From Methanocorpusculum labreanum Z (GTDB lineage Archaea; Halobacteriota; Methanomicrobia; Methanomicrobiales; Methanocorpusculaceae), in contig NC_008942.1 of NCBI RefSeq assembly GCF_000015765.1, positions 291,921-355,920 on the forward strand: a stretch of DNA of 64,000 nucleotides, in the 5' to 3' direction. Below are positions 25,622-34,716 of the stretch, one piece after another. The notes under the pieces are model-generated. The model had not been told where the DNA came from. It saw only the letters and a list, made by a program, of their open reading frames with translations, and searched no databases. A program made the translations under genes and the position numbers. Each line of letters opens with the position of its first letter. Within the stretch, counting starts at the first letter, position 1.

Positions 25622-26581
25622 TTATTTCCGGGTCATATCCGGGCCTGCAGAGTAGAACACGCCTCTTTTTCCCCTCTGGATATGGACCGTTCCCTCTTCA
25701 AGAAGGCCGGAGAGGTACTTTGCCACCTCATGATGATGTAAGCCGGTCATGGATGCCAGATCTTCAACCGTCGAAGGCCGGATGCGGAGGGTTTTCAGGA
25801 TATGTTCATGCGTGCTTTCTCCGGCTCTGCAGACATCGGGCTGCTCACAGCAGACTCCGGCCACATCTACAGGGATCTTGAGTTCGGCAAAGTATTTCCT
25901 GAAATTTTCCAGCTCGTCCGGATCCGGGGCCGTGACCCAGTCCTCTGCTGCCGGCCGGTCAAGCGTGTTCAGCTGGATGCGTGCAGGTTGGATTTTATCT
26001 ATAACGTCTCGAAGTGATGCCAGTTCTTCTAAGCTGGTGTTCAGATCCGGTATGAGGAAGATCTCCAGCCAGATCTCACCATGGAATTCCTTTCGAAACT
26101 CCAGTATGTCACTGATGATCGTTTTTATTAAGAGGCAGGTATCTGGGCGATGGATTTTTTCAAACGTTTCCTGCGATGTGCTGGTCAGGGTAGGGATAAC
26201 CAGATCCGCACTGGACAAATCCGCAATGACCTCCTTATTACCCAGCAGGCTCCCGTTCGTGAGGACGGCGACCTTATACTGCGGATAGGTTGTTTTCAGA
26301 TGTCTGATGATTTTTCCGATCGACAGGGAAAGGGTCGGTTCACCGGATCCGGCAAATGTTATGTAATCCAAAGTAGGTCTTTCTCTGAGGACTGCATCCA
26401 GCTGGGAGATCACCTCTTCAGTTGGAAAAAACTCGGCCCTTTTTGTCGTGATATGGGTGGTCGCTCCGCATTCACAGTAGACACAGTCATATGAACAGGT
26501 CTTGAAGGGCAGAAGATCGATCCCAAGTGACCTTCCGAGTCTGCGGGACATGACCGGCCCGAAGATATGGTTTTCTGTCAT
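25622..26581 (-). CDS. Radical SAM protein with C-terminal winged helix
   Basis: 319 residues from the ATG at 26581; an ATG 24 bp upstream also exists. The N-terminus GPVMSRRLGRSLGIDLLPFK precedes CSYDCVYC (CxxxCxxC), then GSGEPTL as the GGE-like SAM contact. Related to COG0731 Fe-S oxidoreductases (TYW1-like group). The last 60 residues form a small winged helix (TVEDLASMTGLHHHEVAKYL). Two extra cysteines (CCEQPDVC) may bind a second cluster. Substrate unknown. Confidence 0.85.
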   Translation of the reverse strand: MTENHIFGPVMSRRLGRSLGIDLLPFKTCSYDCVYCECGATTHITTKRAEFFPTEEVISQLDAVLRERPTLDYITFAGSGEPTLSLSIGKIIRHLKTTYPQYKVAVLTNGSLLGNKEVIADLSSADLVIPTLTSTSQETFEKIHRPDTCLLIKTIISDILEFRKEFHGEIWLEIFLIPDLNTSLEELASLRDVIDKIQPARIQLNTLDRPAAEDWVTAPDPDELENFRKYFAELKIPVDVAGVCCEQPDVCRAGESTHEHILKTLRIRPSTVEDLASMTGLHHHEVAKYLSGLLEEGTVHIQRGKRGVFYSAGPDMTRK

Positions 26582-26719
26582 TTCAATCCCCCGTATCTGT
26601 GCCAAGGGGCGTTTTTCGTCATTGGTATCTCATTTAGTGCTAAAAGATAATAATAGAATTTTTTGAGGGTCGTGCTGATAGTTTGTCTCATCGTTTTGTC
26701 TATCACCTGCAGCGTTCAT

Positions 26720-27271
26720 TTATCTGAATCGTTCATCAGCCCTGGCCGACTCTGCGTTACCGGCGGTCTGATCGAGCCATCCTGCTTTTGCATCGGAAAA
26801 CGCATCGAATGCCGGCACATAGGGTTTTATATCCAGCAGAGGTGTTCCGTCAAGAAGATCGACATTCTCTATTATCAGGACGTTTTCCTCGACCGCGATC
26901 AGTCTGACGATCGAGATTCCGATCGCATTCGGGCGTTTCGGCGCGCGTGTCGCAAAAACACCGTGCCGGGCTGTGTCCAGAAACGGCGTGACTTCGAGGG
27001 AGTATCCTTTCGATCTGTGAAATGCATAGATGAGGATTATGTGGGAGAATCCTTTCAGATCGGCAAGGCCGGCTTTCAGATCAGGACGCAGAGCGATGGT
27101 CCCGCGCACGCCTTTTGCTCCGGCCGGCTGGATCGGCATCCCTGCTGTATCGGTAAAGGGTGACCGAACGATCCCTATCGGCGTGTATCTGAATGAATCC
27201 GCCTGGCATACGGTAGAACCCATCTCCTCCTCATCTTTGTTCGCGGTTGTATCCATAGTATCTGCTTTCAT
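26720..27271 (-). CDS. TrmO/TsaA-family SAM-dependent methyltransferase
   Basis: 183 residues. The beta-barrel family is recognised by PIGIVRSPF, GFSHIILIYAFHRS and TRAPKRPNAIGISIVRL. E. coli TrmO N6-methylates t6A37 in tRNA-Thr; archaeal members may share this. Starts at internal ATGs (27256, 27223) are possible. It follows DUF364 by 13 bp on the minus strand, suggesting co-transcription, which is an unusual partner for a tRNA enzyme. Confidence 0.85.
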   Translation of the reverse strand: MKADTMDTTANKDEEEMGSTVCQADSFRYTPIGIVRSPFTDTAGMPIQPAGAKGVRGTIALRPDLKAGLADLKGFSHIILIYAFHRSKGYSLEVTPFLDTARHGVFATRAPKRPNAIGISIVRLIAVEENVLIIENVDLLDGTPLLDIKPYVPAFDAFSDAKAGWLDQTAGNAESARADERFR

Positions 27272-27284
27272 TTTATTTTTTAGA

Positions 27285-28034
27285 TTATATGCGTTTTTCG
27301 GGGTTTGTAAAGGCCAGCAGTTTCACTCCGGTGATCTGTTTGAATGACGCTCCCTGTCCGACAGCGGCGAGAACACTTTTCCCGTCGATGACACGGGATC
27401 CTGCGATAATATCCGCCCCATGCTCAAACATGACCGGAGAAAGCGGCGTCGTCGGACCCAGAACAATGACCAGAGCATTCGGATCACAAAGGTCCAGGAG
27501 GCCGTCCATCGTATGATTTACCAGAGAACTCCCGGTGATCCCTACGACATCTGCACGAGGAATGATCTCAGCAGCTGCCTCTTTAGGATACTCATCTTCC
27601 CCGGGGTGTATCTCAAGGACCTGAAGGTTTTCGACGCGTTCCCGGAGTTTTTGAATAAACGGAAAATGCCCGACAAGCGCTACCGTTTTTCCTGCGCCTT
27701 TTTCCATCAGCAGATCCGCCGCGTTTATCTCCGCCGCATTTTGTTCATTCACTTCCAGAAGCGAGTTGATGGCGGCAACGCCGATTCCTGCTTCCAGGGG
27801 ATTTTTCGAGAGAGCGTATCCGGCCAGCTCCTGAGCACTTTTCTCATGAAGATGTCCCGCATCGCGGACAACGATTGTGTGGTCGTGGACCTCCTCGCCG
27901 ATAATCGTTGCAGCAAGGCCGCAGTGTGTACTGCAGACGGCTGTCCAGTGCGCTCCGATACAGACGGATCGGACGGGTACTGGTTTTTCCGGCAGATCTG
28001 CAAGCAGACCTTCAATAATACTGTTTTTGCTCAT
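27285..28034 (-). CDS. DUF364/DUF4213 putative heavy-metal-chelating protein
   Basis: 249 residues. N-terminal DUF4213 (VCIGAHWTAVCSTHCGLA) and C-terminal DUF364 (VALVGHFPFIQKLRE, EIHPGEDEYP, VVGITGSSLVNHTMDGLL) are in the usual order. The enolase-N-like and Rossmann-like fold is thought to bind metal or a metal cofactor. It is divergent from the NifX-like gene, sharing a 118-bp promoter region. Confidence 0.88.
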   Translation of the reverse strand: MSKNSIIEGLLADLPEKPVPVRSVCIGAHWTAVCSTHCGLAATIIGEEVHDHTIVVRDAGHLHEKSAQELAGYALSKNPLEAGIGVAAINSLLEVNEQNAAEINAADLLMEKGAGKTVALVGHFPFIQKLRERVENLQVLEIHPGEDEYPKEAAAEIIPRADVVGITGSSLVNHTMDGLLDLCDPNALVIVLGPTTPLSPVMFEHGADIIAGSRVIDGKSVLAAVGQGASFKQITGVKLLAFTNPEKRI

Positions 28035-28115
28035 GTGATCCGTTCCTTTGCATGCAGAGTTTTTCTCTCTGCAGAGGGCAGTATGATTACGATACGATAG
28101 TTTAAATTACTTGTG

Positions 28116-28127
28116 CGCATATGTGTA
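28116..28127 (+). promoter_or_regulatory. Shared motif CGCATATGTGTA before the NifX-like gene
   Basis: Identical 12-mer at 30740-30751. Here it is 25 bp before the ATG and a few bases after an AT-rich TATA candidate (TTTAAATTA, about 28101-28109). The core CATATG is palindromic. Position suits a repressor. Confidence 0.5.
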
Positions 28128-28152
28128 AAATAATATTGAGGTTATATCTATC

Positions 28153-28488
28153 ATGAAAGTATGTATTACAGCACAGGGTGCACTACTCGAGTCCAAAGTC
28201 GAAAACAGGTTTGGCCGGGCTCCGTATTTCATTATCGCAGACACTGAAACAGGATCGTTTGAAGCAGTTGTAAATCCGTTTGCCGACGGATCCGGCGGTG
28301 TGGGTCCAAAAGCCGCCAACTTGATCATAGAACATCAGGCCGGAGCTCTCATCAGTGGTCTTTTAGGGGGAAATGCAAAGGCCGTTTTAGATATGGCTGG
28401 TGTAGAACAGTTTGTCTATCAAGCTGGCGGAACGGTAAGCGATGCTCTGGACGCGTTCAAAAAGAACACGCTTGATCGGGTGAAATAA
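28153..28488 (+). CDS. NifX/NifB-C-terminal-like (dinitrogenase Fe-Mo cofactor biosynthesis family) protein
   Basis: 111 residues, one domain with the family signature (LESKVENRFGRAPYFIIAD, then AVVNPFADGSGGVGPKAANL). Such proteins carry or scaffold Fe-S or Mo-Fe clusters. No nitrogenase gene is in the window; in methanogens these short members often sit beside MinD-type ATPases, as here. Confidence 0.93.
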   Translation: MKVCITAQGALLESKVENRFGRAPYFIIADTETGSFEAVVNPFADGSGGVGPKAANLIIEHQAGALISGLLGGNAKAVLDMAGVEQFVYQAGGTVSDALDAFKKNTLDRVK

Positions 28489-28532
28489 CGCCCGCAGACC
28501 GATGAGATTGATTATCAATTCATTACATAATA

Positions 28533-29396
28533 ATGAGTAAGAGTATGAAATTAGCAATAGCCAGTGGAAAAGGGGGAACCGGGAAGAGTATGACAGCAGC
28601 GAATCTTGCCTTCACCCTTGCATCGGATCGTTTGGTCAGTCTCGTTGATTGTGATGTGGAGGAACCCAATCTTCATCTGTTCTTTCCCTCCAAAACCACA
28701 CCGCGTGACGTAACGCTGCCGATACCGGTGTTCGATGCATCCATCTGTACCCTATGTGGAGCATGCGGAGAGTTCTGTCGATACGGCGCAGTCTCCGTAC
28801 TGCCGAAAAAACTCCTGTTTTTTCCTGATCTCTGCCATTCCTGCGGCGGATGCACACTTCTGTGTCCTGAGCACGCGATCCATGAAGAATCCAAACGTAT
28901 CGGGACACTCTCTGTCTCCACGCCGCTTCCCGGCCTGAAGCTGGTGACGGGTACGCTGGATTCGGGCAGCCCCCTTGCCGTTCCCATTATCCACGCGGTA
29001 AAACTTGAGGCCGAACCGGATCCTCTTGTTATTCTGGACACGGCTCCGGGAACATCCTGTCCGGTCGTCGAGGCGCTTGAAGGATGCGATGCCTGTATCC
29101 TCGTTACCGAGTCGACGCCGTTTGGCCTGCATGATCTCGAACTTGCGGTTGATGTGACCAAACGTCTCGGGATCCCGGCCGGAGTCATCATCAATCGGAG
29201 TGACGGAAAGGATGAAGAGACACTCAGGTTCTGTGAACAGCAGGATCTTCCGGTCCTGCTGACGATACCGTTCAGCCGTGAGATCGCCGCCGTTCAAAAC
29301 AGGGGCGATCTCCTCTGCCGGGCATATCCTGAGTGGCAGAAGGAATTTCTTTCGGTCTTTTCCAAGGCTGAATCACTTCTGGAGGCAAAGTCATGA
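28533..29396 (+). CDS. MinD/Mrp-type P-loop ATPase with inserted ferredoxin domain
   Basis: 287 residues. Deviant Walker A SGKGGTGKSMTAANL near the N-terminus. Between the switch regions lies a 2[4Fe-4S]-type insert: CTLCGACGEFCRYGAV and CHSCGGCTLLCPEHAI. Walker B-like VILDTAPGTSCPVV follows. The family is likely to move or load Fe-S clusters. The start of the next, paralogous gene overlaps its end by 4 bp; the two probably form a heterodimer. Confidence 0.93.
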   Translation: MSKSMKLAIASGKGGTGKSMTAANLAFTLASDRLVSLVDCDVEEPNLHLFFPSKTTPRDVTLPIPVFDASICTLCGACGEFCRYGAVSVLPKKLLFFPDLCHSCGGCTLLCPEHAIHEESKRIGTLSVSTPLPGLKLVTGTLDSGSPLAVPIIHAVKLEAEPDPLVILDTAPGTSCPVVEALEGCDACILVTESTPFGLHDLELAVDVTKRLGIPAGVIINRSDGKDEETLRFCEQQDLPVLLTIPFSREIAAVQNRGDLLCRAYPEWQKEFLSVFSKAESLLEAKS

Positions 29397-30274
29397 TTAG
29401 GATGGCTGTTGTCAGCGGAAAGGGGGGCACAGGAAAGACGATGATAACTGCGGCCCTCTCCCGCCTTCTGAAAGGATCTCTCGTGCTTGCGGATTGTGAT
29501 GTGGATGCTGCCAATCTCTCTCTAGTTCTGTCTCCCCGGCTGATCAGAACAGATCCGTTCATGGGAATGAAGGCGGCGGTGATCGACCCTGAGCTCTGTA
29601 CAGAGTGCGGGGCGTGCTTGGAGCACTGTCGTTTTCATGCTGTAGAGATGGATGACGGGGCCTATCTGATCAATCCTTCGCGGTGTGAGGGGTGTGCGGT
29701 CTGTACGATCGTCTGTCCTGCTGATGCCGTGTCAATGCAGCCCAGACAGACGGGAGTCATCATGTATTCGGAGGTCGACCGGGGTCATCTGGTCCATGCG
29801 CGGCTCGTACCTGGTGCAGGAAATTCCGGCCTTCTCGTCCATGCAGTGAAAAAAACCGCCTTACGGGAGGACGGAGATGCTGAGAAGTTTCTCGTTGACG
29901 GGCCTCCCGGGACCGGATGTCCTTTGATTTCGTCGGTGAGCGGGATGAACGCCGTAATCGTGGTCACCGAACCGAGCGTATCCGGTCTTCATGATATGAA
30001 ACGGGTCATCACTGTCTGCCGGCAGTTCCGATTGAAGATCTTTGTCGTTATCAACCGGTATGATCTTGATTTAATCAAGACGGAGGAGATCGAGGCCTAC
30101 TGTCAGAAGGAGATCATCCCTCTTATTGGAAAGATTCCATTTGACCCGGCAGTGATATCAGCCGTTCGTGCCGGTGTTCCAGTAACGGATCAAGGTTCAG
30201 GTCCTGCATCTCTCTCGATCTGCGGGATAGCGGATACCCTTGAAAAGGAGTTGGGAAATCTTGCCGCCCAGTAA
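29393..30274 (+). CDS. MinD/Mrp-type P-loop ATPase with inserted ferredoxin domain, second copy
   Basis: 293 residues. Walker A SGKGGTGKTMITAAL, ferredoxin insert CTECGACLEHCRFHAV and CEGCAVCTIVCPADAV, Walker B-like FLVDGPPGTGCPLI. Divergence from the upstream paralogue is large, so the duplication is old. Translationally coupled to it by an ATGA overlap. Confidence 0.93.
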   Translation: MIRMAVVSGKGGTGKTMITAALSRLLKGSLVLADCDVDAANLSLVLSPRLIRTDPFMGMKAAVIDPELCTECGACLEHCRFHAVEMDDGAYLINPSRCEGCAVCTIVCPADAVSMQPRQTGVIMYSEVDRGHLVHARLVPGAGNSGLLVHAVKKTALREDGDAEKFLVDGPPGTGCPLISSVSGMNAVIVVTEPSVSGLHDMKRVITVCRQFRLKIFVVINRYDLDLIKTEEIEAYCQKEIIPLIGKIPFDPAVISAVRAGVPVTDQGSGPASLSICGIADTLEKELGNLAAQ

Positions 30275-30701
30275 TGAAAATGATGAGTGCCGGGGACGAA
30301 GAGGCCGCCCGCGGAGAAACCGGGGAATGTATGATTCGATACACGCCCGGTGTTATGCTCCTCAGTGCAATATCCATGAAAACATTGAAGTGGTGTATCT
30401 ATTCCCTGAGGAGATTGCCGCGCTTGACCTGATCGATATCCAGCAGCTTGATCAGGAGGAGGCAGCGCTTCGTATCGGGGTCTCCAGAAAAACCATATGG
30501 CGTGATGTACATGAAGGGCGGCGTAAAATGGCCGATGCAATCATACATGGCAAAGTGATCGTGATGAAGGAGTGTTCGGATCGGGGGAACGGTACATGCC
30601 CAAAACAGAATATGAATCTGTGTCCTAAGACGGACGGAGGGGTCTGCCCCCGTTCTTCTGTCATGTCCGATCAAACGGATGATTCTCGATCTGATGCCTG
30701 A
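30261..30701 (+). CDS. DUF134 family DNA-binding protein
   Basis: 146 residues if the TTG at 30261 is used; AAGGAG at 30245-30250 fits it, and it overlaps the previous gene by 14 bp. The basic GRRGRPRR start and a sigma-70-region-4-like helix-turn-helix (LDQEEAALRIGVSRKTIWRD) mark the family. The C-terminus adds cysteines (CPKQNMNLC, CPRSS), perhaps metal-sensing. It is the best candidate regulator for the shared promoter motif. Confidence 0.87.
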   Translation: MPPSNENDECRGRRGRPRRNRGMYDSIHARCYAPQCNIHENIEVVYLFPEEIAALDLIDIQQLDQEEAALRIGVSRKTIWRDVHEGRRKMADAIIHGKVIVMKECSDRGNGTCPKQNMNLCPKTDGGVCPRSSVMSDQTDDSRSDA

Positions 30702-30739
30702 ATCTGAGTTGCCTCAATACAAACATTTATGTATTTATA

Positions 30740-30751
30740 CGCATATGTGTA
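30740..30751 (+). promoter_or_regulatory. Shared motif CGCATATGTGTA before the DUF5320 gene
   Basis: Same 12-mer as 28116-28127, directly after a TATA-like TATTTATA (about 30732-30739) and 37 bp before the ATG. Confidence 0.5.
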
Positions 30752-30788
30752 CATATGGTGCTGTGAACAGCATCAGGGAACAAATATA

Positions 30789-31049
30789 ATGCCAGGATTA
30801 GATGGTACAGGACCCCAAGGTGCGGGGTCAATGACAGGACGGGGCTTTGGGAAATGCCGGGTTGGACCCGGGCGCACTGAAGTGGTACCGTCCATGGTAC
30901 AAACACCAGACGGTGCAGTCGATTCAGATATATATCGTGAACAGCCTATTTCGCAGGCGCCATTTTATGGTGTAGGTCGCGGTGGAATGTCGTGCGGCTG
31001 TGGGAAAGGTCGGAGATTTGGCGGCGGCAGAGGTTGCCGCCAGGCATAA
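30789..31049 (+). CDS. DUF5320-type Gly-rich small protein
   Basis: 86 residues from the ATG at 30789. The start MPGLDGTGPQGAGSMTGRGF is the family signature; the C-terminus is Gly/Arg/Cys-rich (GRGGMSCGCGKGRRFGGGRG). These proteins accompany NifX-like and MinD-type genes in anaerobes; a role as metal or cluster acceptor is a guess. Own promoter. Confidence 0.88.
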   Translation: MPGLDGTGPQGAGSMTGRGFGKCRVGPGRTEVVPSMVQTPDGAVDSDIYREQPISQAPFYGVGRGGMSCGCGKGRRFGGGRGCRQA

Positions 31050-31165
31050 TCTTCTTTTTTACACCACGTTTATTTTACATTTAGAAAAAGATTTATCGGA
31101 ACTGATTTGTGAAACACTATCACCTGATCGGATCTGTGCAGAATTTTTCATGATTAAAAAAAAGG

Positions 31166-32272
31166 TTAGTTCTTTACAGAATCAGAACCTGTAAGATAGT
31201 CATCGAACCACGTTGCTTTTGGGTTCGTCGGAAAGGTCATGAACTTTCCAATGTCATCGTTTTCTGCCGCCTGATGATATCGCATGAAAATATTTTCTGC
31301 ATCTTTCCCAACTACCTCGACCTTTCCGGTCGAGTGCGACATGATAAATCTTGCCCGTTTTGCAAGGCCTGAGCAGTTTTTCCAGGCTCCCTGTACAATG
31401 TCATAGGACTCTTCAACCGGTACCTGGAACAGTCCATTGCCTGTTGCCGGTCTGCACTGGAAAACATAGTAGGGCGCGATGCCGGCGAAGGAGAGTTTGC
31501 GGAAAAGTGTTGTAAGTGTCTCCGATTCGGCATTGATTCCATTAAGGATCGGCGTCTGGTTAACAACAATCACATCGGCTTTCTGCAGAGCTTCTGCCGC
31601 CTGTATCGAGACGTCTGTGATCTCATTGGGATGATTGAAGTGTGCCATCAGATATATCCGTTTTTCCGGGGTGCTGTACCGCGAGAGGACAGAAAGAAGT
31701 TCAGCATCGTTGAGGATACGATACGGATTGTATGCCAGCATCTTACTTCCGATCCGGATGATGCTTACATGCGGTATCTCGCGAAGTTCACGGAGCACGG
31801 ATTCGAGATGCCGGGTATCAAGTGTCAGGGGGTCTCCGCCGGTCAGAAGAACGTTGGTGATCTCCGTGTGCTCCCGGATATACGCAATATTTTCGGATAC
31901 GTCCCTCACGGTCTCGCGTTCGCAGGACATAAAAAGGCGTTTTCGAAAACAGAAACGGCATATCCCGCCGCAGACATCGGTCAAAAGCAGAAGTCCGGTC
32001 TGATCATATTTGTGCTGGAGACCGGGTTTTTTGGTATAATCTTTTTCACAGGAGGGGTCATTTGATCCGCCGGATTCAAGCTCACGGGGGTCAGGGACGA
32101 TGATAGCTCTGATTGGGTCCCTCCGGTCTTTCCAGTCGATAAGTGATAGATAATAGTCGTTGGCCCGAAATGGGAATACGTCGGTCACTCTCTCCATCAT
32201 CTCCCGTTCTTTGGGAGCAAGCCCGACAAGATTGTCAAGCGCAGAAATAGATGTAATGTACTTTGGTTTCAT
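31166..32272 (-). CDS. Lysine-2,3-aminomutase-family radical SAM protein, substrate residues changed
   Basis: 368 residues from the ATG at 32272. Radical SAM CGGICRFC (C101, C105, C108), the alpha-carboxylate Arg R110, and the PLP Lys K317 (STGK) align with lysine 2,3-aminomutase. The two Asp residues that hold the lysine epsilon-amino group (D317 and D354 in the neighbouring AblA) are R274 and M311 here. So the substrate is probably not lysine; an acidic amino acid such as glutamate is a candidate. It lies after ablAB on the same strand with 256 bp between. Confidence 0.87.
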   Translation of the reverse strand: MKPKYITSISALDNLVGLAPKEREMMERVTDVFPFRANDYYLSLIDWKDRRDPIRAIIVPDPRELESGGSNDPSCEKDYTKKPGLQHKYDQTGLLLLTDVCGGICRFCFRKRLFMSCERETVRDVSENIAYIREHTEITNVLLTGGDPLTLDTRHLESVLRELREIPHVSIIRIGSKMLAYNPYRILNDAELLSVLSRYSTPEKRIYLMAHFNHPNEITDVSIQAAEALQKADVIVVNQTPILNGINAESETLTTLFRKLSFAGIAPYYVFQCRPATGNGLFQVPVEESYDIVQGAWKNCSGLAKRARFIMSHSTGKVEVVGKDAENIFMRYHQAAENDDIGKFMTFPTNPKATWFDDYLTGSDSVKN

Positions 32273-32385
32273 TTTTTCCCTCGGTTGAAGGTTCAATCCG
32301 CCCAAAAGGGGCAGACTTGATATGTGCAAAAAGACTGGTCACATTGCCGTTAAACAGAAGATCTTAGTGACCTGATGCACAATTC

Positions 32386-32420
32386 TTTAAACGATTTCTA
32401 CTTGGTTCCAATCGTTTAAA
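32386..32420. repeat. Inverted repeat between ablB and the aminomutase paralogue
   Basis: TTTAAACGATT at 32386-32396 and AATCGTTTAAA at 32410-32420, an 11-bp perfect dyad with a 13-nt spacer. It could be an operator for the paralogue or a weak terminator after ablB; no T-run follows directly. Confidence 0.5.
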
Positions 32421-32528
32421 CCTTTTCCGTCTTATGGCGGCGATGAAGATAATCAGGTTAAATTGCTTTGAATATTCTTGCATATATTCAGATGTCTTGG
32501 AAAAATGTTGAGGTGTCTGGATTATTTT

Positions 32529-33368
32529 TTAAAGTTTTTTGTACCAGATATTCATGCTCTCGATCGCTCCGCTTATGCTGGTGTTGTTTGGCAGCATCCC
32601 GCCGAATCGGTAACCAGCCCCTGCAAAAACTGCATTCATAGGGAGAGAAATCGATCTGGCGATGGTATATCCTGTGATGATTCCTTCCCGCTTCATAGCC
32701 TTTTCCATCTCGGAAAGCAGAATTCCTGCAAATCCCCTGCCGCGATACAAGGGATCTGCTGCAAAATCCGTCATCTCTGCAGTCAGGCTCACCTCATCAA
32801 CTTCGCATGCCGCCGCTGCAGTAATCTTCTCTCCATGCATGATGAGAAAATAGCGTACGTTGTCCTGCATGGATTTTTTGAGATATTCGGGATCAAAGAT
32901 TGGGAAAGGGTACGTTGGAAAGACCCGTTGAAACAAGGCTGCAAGATTGTCGGCATCATCGGTTTGTGCGGGCCGAAGGGCGAACCCTTCCGAAAGATAT
33001 CCATCCTTTCGATGAGCAGTATGATTCTGAACTGCAGCAAGCATCTCTGTCTGTTTGTCTGATCCATTGATCTCTCTTCTGGCAGGGTTGGTGTATTTCG
33101 CCATGAACACTGCTTTTTCTCTGCCCTGATAGAATGCGGGGATGGATGCTTCAATTATGTAGCCTGCATGGAAAAAATGTTCTGCAGAAGATAAGGGAAC
33201 TTTTCCAACGATTTTGGTGTATCCCTCCTTTTCGGCAAGATCATCTGCATACCTGATGATCCCTGGCAGGTCATCTGGTGCAAGTGTCATGAAGTAGATC
33301 CTGTTGTTGAAAGGGCCGTGCTGAAGTATACTTTTTCCATATGTGGTCACGGAATCAGTTGGTTTCAT
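32529..33368 (-). CDS. ablB: Beta-lysine N6-acetyltransferase
   Basis: 279 residues from the ATG at 33368, which has GGAGG just upstream and overlaps the ablA end by 14 bp. A GNAT domain fills the C-terminal half ([20 protein letters not shown] is motif A with the acetyl-CoA loop). It acetylates beta-lysine to the compatible solute N-epsilon-acetyl-beta-lysine. Partner of ablA. Confidence 0.93.
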   Translation of the reverse strand: MKPTDSVTTYGKSILQHGPFNNRIYFMTLAPDDLPGIIRYADDLAEKEGYTKIVGKVPLSSAEHFFHAGYIIEASIPAFYQGREKAVFMAKYTNPARREINGSDKQTEMLAAVQNHTAHRKDGYLSEGFALRPAQTDDADNLAALFQRVFPTYPFPIFDPEYLKKSMQDNVRYFLIMHGEKITAAAACEVDEVSLTAEMTDFAADPLYRGRGFAGILLSEMEKAMKREGIITGYTIARSISLPMNAVFAGAGYRFGGMLPNNTSISGAIESMNIWYKKL

Positions 33369-34716
33369 CCTCCCTCCTTTCAAGACGTTCGTTATTTTCC
33401 GGGATCAGTGTAGTTGTATCATCATAATCGGCGAGAAGCTTTGCGACGCCGACCACCTTCGATTCATCTGCATTTCGTATGTTTAGCTGGAGTTTGCAGG
33501 CATCGCAATTCTGATCACAGATAATTCTGTCATAAACCGCCGGCTCCTGATATGTGCAGATGATTCCTTCATAGTTTCTAAGAACTACTTTGTTTACCGA
33601 CCATGTCAAGAGATAATTTGGAGACACAGGGATTTTCCCTCCTCCTCCCGGCGCATCCACCACATATCTTGGGACGGCAAATCCGCTGGTGTGTCCGATC
33701 AGACTTTCCATGATCTCGATTCCTTTCGCGATGGGTGTTCGGAAATGACTGATTCCTTCAGACAGATCGCACTGATACAAATAATAAGGCCGAATTCGGT
33801 TTTTCACCAGTTGATGTACCAGTTCTTTCATGATGACCGGGCAGTCGTTAATCCGTGCAAGGAGGACCGACTGATTTCCAAGCGGAATTCCGGCATCGAC
33901 AAGTTTTGCAACTGCTGCCTGGGCTGACGGAGTCATCTCTTTTGGGTGATTGAACTGTGTATTGATCCAGATCGGTTTGTGCTTTTTGAGAATGTCGACC
34001 AGCTGATTGGTGATCCTAAACGGGAGGACGACAGGAACTCTTGTCCCGATTCGTATCACTTCTACATGCGGGATGGCGGTAAGTTCGGTAAGTATCCAGT
34101 CCAAGCTCTCATCACTCAACATAAACGGATCTCCTCCTGAAAGGAGTACGTCGCGAATCTGGGTGTTTTCACGTATGTAGGCAATGCCTTCAAGGATTTT
34201 TTCACGGTCTGGGATGGAATCTTTATCACCTACTTTTCGTTTCCGTGTACAGTGTCTGCAGTACATTGCACAGGTATTACTGACAAGAAACAGAACTCGA
34301 TCCGGATACCTGTGGGTGATACATTCGCATGGACTGTCTTTATCTTCTGCAAGCGGATCACTGAGCTCATAATTTTCTACGATGAGTTCTGCAGGAGATG
34401 GGAATGCCTGCCTGAAAATCGGGTCATTTCGGTAATCCTCGGTATCGATAAGCGAGAGGTAGTATGGGGTGATACTGATTGGGAACTTCTCTACAGTTCT
34501 CTGGAGTTCTTCTCGTTCTTTTGGATCAAACGTTATTCCCAGTACCTGCTGGACCATGTCGATACTTCTGACCGCATGCCTGACCTGCCATTTCCAGTTT
34601 TTCCAGTATTCACCGTCATCAATCCCGGCGTATCTTCCCTTTGAAAAGGCACCACTCTCGTTCGTTTGCGTCTCTGTGTCTGCGGTTTTCTCCAGAGACT
34701 CTGTCTGGAGTGTCAT
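33355..34716 (-). CDS. ablA: Lysine 2,3-aminomutase
   Basis: 453 residues. CAMYCRHC (C149, C153, C156) binds the cluster, R158 the substrate carboxylate, D317 and D354 the epsilon-amino group, and K361 (DAPGGGGK) forms the PLP aldimine; all match characterised enzymes. The C-terminus has further cysteines ([11 protein letters not shown]) for zinc. First step of N-epsilon-acetyl-beta-lysine synthesis under salt stress. Long upstream region 34717-35166. Confidence 0.95.
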   Translation of the reverse strand: MTLQTESLEKTADTETQTNESGAFSKGRYAGIDDGEYWKNWKWQVRHAVRSIDMVQQVLGITFDPKEREELQRTVEKFPISITPYYLSLIDTEDYRNDPIFRQAFPSPAELIVENYELSDPLAEDKDSPCECITHRYPDRVLFLVSNTCAMYCRHCTRKRKVGDKDSIPDREKILEGIAYIRENTQIRDVLLSGGDPFMLSDESLDWILTELTAIPHVEVIRIGTRVPVVLPFRITNQLVDILKKHKPIWINTQFNHPKEMTPSAQAAVAKLVDAGIPLGNQSVLLARINDCPVIMKELVHQLVKNRIRPYYLYQCDLSEGISHFRTPIAKGIEIMESLIGHTSGFAVPRYVVDAPGGGGKIPVSPNYLLTWSVNKVVLRNYEGIICTYQEPAVYDRIICDQNCDACKLQLNIRNADESKVVGVAKLLADYDDTTTLIPENNERLERREDETN

